From positions 1 through 35,768 of the forward strand of contig WNDP01000032.1 in the NCBI GenBank assembly GCA_009912575.1: DNA of 35,768 nt, read 5' to 3'. Shown here piece after piece: positions 35,466-35,768 of this stretch (within the stretch, counting starts at the first letter, position 1; each line of letters opens with the position of its first letter). This DNA is from Acinetobacter bereziniae (lineage in GTDB: Bacteria > Pseudomonadota > Gammaproteobacteria > Pseudomonadales > Moraxellaceae). Both the position numbers and the translations under genes were made by a program. Under the pieces are notes generated by a model, which was not told the DNA's origin, did no database searches, and saw only the letters and a list, made by a program, of their open reading frames with translations.

Positions 35466-35768
35466 TGAACCGTACCATGTTTGTCGGAGACTCAACATTC
35501 TGAGAAACTACTCCGATGAAAAAATCAAACTATACCCCTGAAATCAAAGAAAGAGCGGTTCAACTTGTTATTGAATCCGAAAAAGATTATCCATCGAATT
35601 GGGCTGCAATCACTGCTATTGCTCCCAAGATAGGTTGTACCCCTGAAACACTGCGTGTTTGGCATCAAAAATATTTGGATCAACAAAATCCAGTTAAAGT
35701 ACAGCATCTTTCAGATCAAGAACGTATAAAACAACTGGAACGTGAAAATAAAGAACTGCAACGCGCTA
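35466..35768 (+). mobile_element. IS3-family insertion sequence, left end (truncated by window)
   Basis: The left terminus appears to start at TGAACCGTACCATG (35466), resembling the TGAACCG...GGAGACT ends of IS3-family (IS51-type) elements; CGGAGACT follows at 35485-35492. The first transposase ORF begins 50 bases further in. The right end and orfB lie beyond the window, so the element's completeness and target duplication cannot be judged. The group assignment is from memory. Confidence 0.7.
35516..35768 (+). CDS. IS3-family transposase OrfA (5' part)
   Basis: The first 84 codons of a helix-turn-helix OrfA, open to the right edge. It begins MKKSNYTPEIKERAVQLV, has the HTH core WAAITAIAPKIGCTPETLRVWHQKY, and enters a coiled-coil (QERIKQLERENKELQRA) typical of IS3-family OrfA dimerisation. 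OrfB with the DDE catalytic domain should follow, usually expressed by a -1 frameshift, but is outside the window. Confidence 0.85.
   Translation, partial: MKKSNYTPEIKERAVQLVIESEKDYPSNWAAITAIAPKIGCTPETLRVWHQKYLDQQNPVKVQHLSDQERIKQLERENKELQRA

Noticed and set aside
1-35768. CRISPR arrays, tRNA or rRNA genes, prophage, toxin-antitoxin or restriction-modification modules
   Set aside because: No regularly spaced repeats, cloverleaf or rRNA-like sequence, or genes of these types were recognised on either strand.

Overview
The window is chromosomal DNA from a gammaproteobacterium, most likely an Acinetobacter species. It is AT-rich. It carries an rnhA-dnaQ gene fusion, a very long LysM-rich MltD, a FimL homologue next to nudC, and the rsmI/lpoA/yraN/dolP block without diaA. 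The species cannot be named from this sequence alone. Most of the window is core chromosome. I see no prophage, CRISPR array, tRNA, rRNA or recognisable defence island.

Layout. (1) 1-2340: the end of ubiH, overlapped by a second ubiquinone-type FAD hydroxylase, then a small acidic SutA-like protein. (2) 2384-6976: an LptA-like paralogue and rsmI on the minus strand; rsmI diverges from lpoA-like, yraN, dolP and an alpha/beta hydrolase on the plus strand. (3) 7014-10947 (minus): nudC, fimL and the RNase HI/Pol III epsilon fusion. (4) 11162-20136 (plus): mltD followed by the yejABEF peptide/microcin C-type ABC importer, with tightly coupled genes. (5) 20271-25000: an Old Yellow Enzyme-family oxidoreductase; a gene-poor stretch with a hairpin-rich, repeat-like element; an MFS transporter coupled to a 44-residue membrane protein; and an enlarged OmpW-family protein. 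(6) 25022-27890: map diverging from rpsB-tsf, with a likely pseudoknotted S2 leader and two strong terminators. (7) 28009-31199: a DUF3465 protein, an AraC regulator, AzlC/AzlD amino-acid exporter subunits and a Mpo1-like (DUF962) protein. (8) 31334-35768: a secreted protein of uncertain family, an amidohydrolase and an MFS transporter each broken by one frameshift, and the left end of an IS3-family element running off the window.

The most distinctive features are compact gene arrangements. Ten bases between rsmI and lpoA hold both Shine-Dalgarno sites. There are TAATG and ATGA junctions at nudC/fimL, yejB/yejE, ubiH/ubiI-like and azlC/azlD. The small membrane ORF at 22118-22252 looks real and is the best candidate for an overlooked gene. 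The two frameshifted genes beside the IS suggest a decaying accessory edge, though sequencing error is possible. I found no clearly new multi-gene system.
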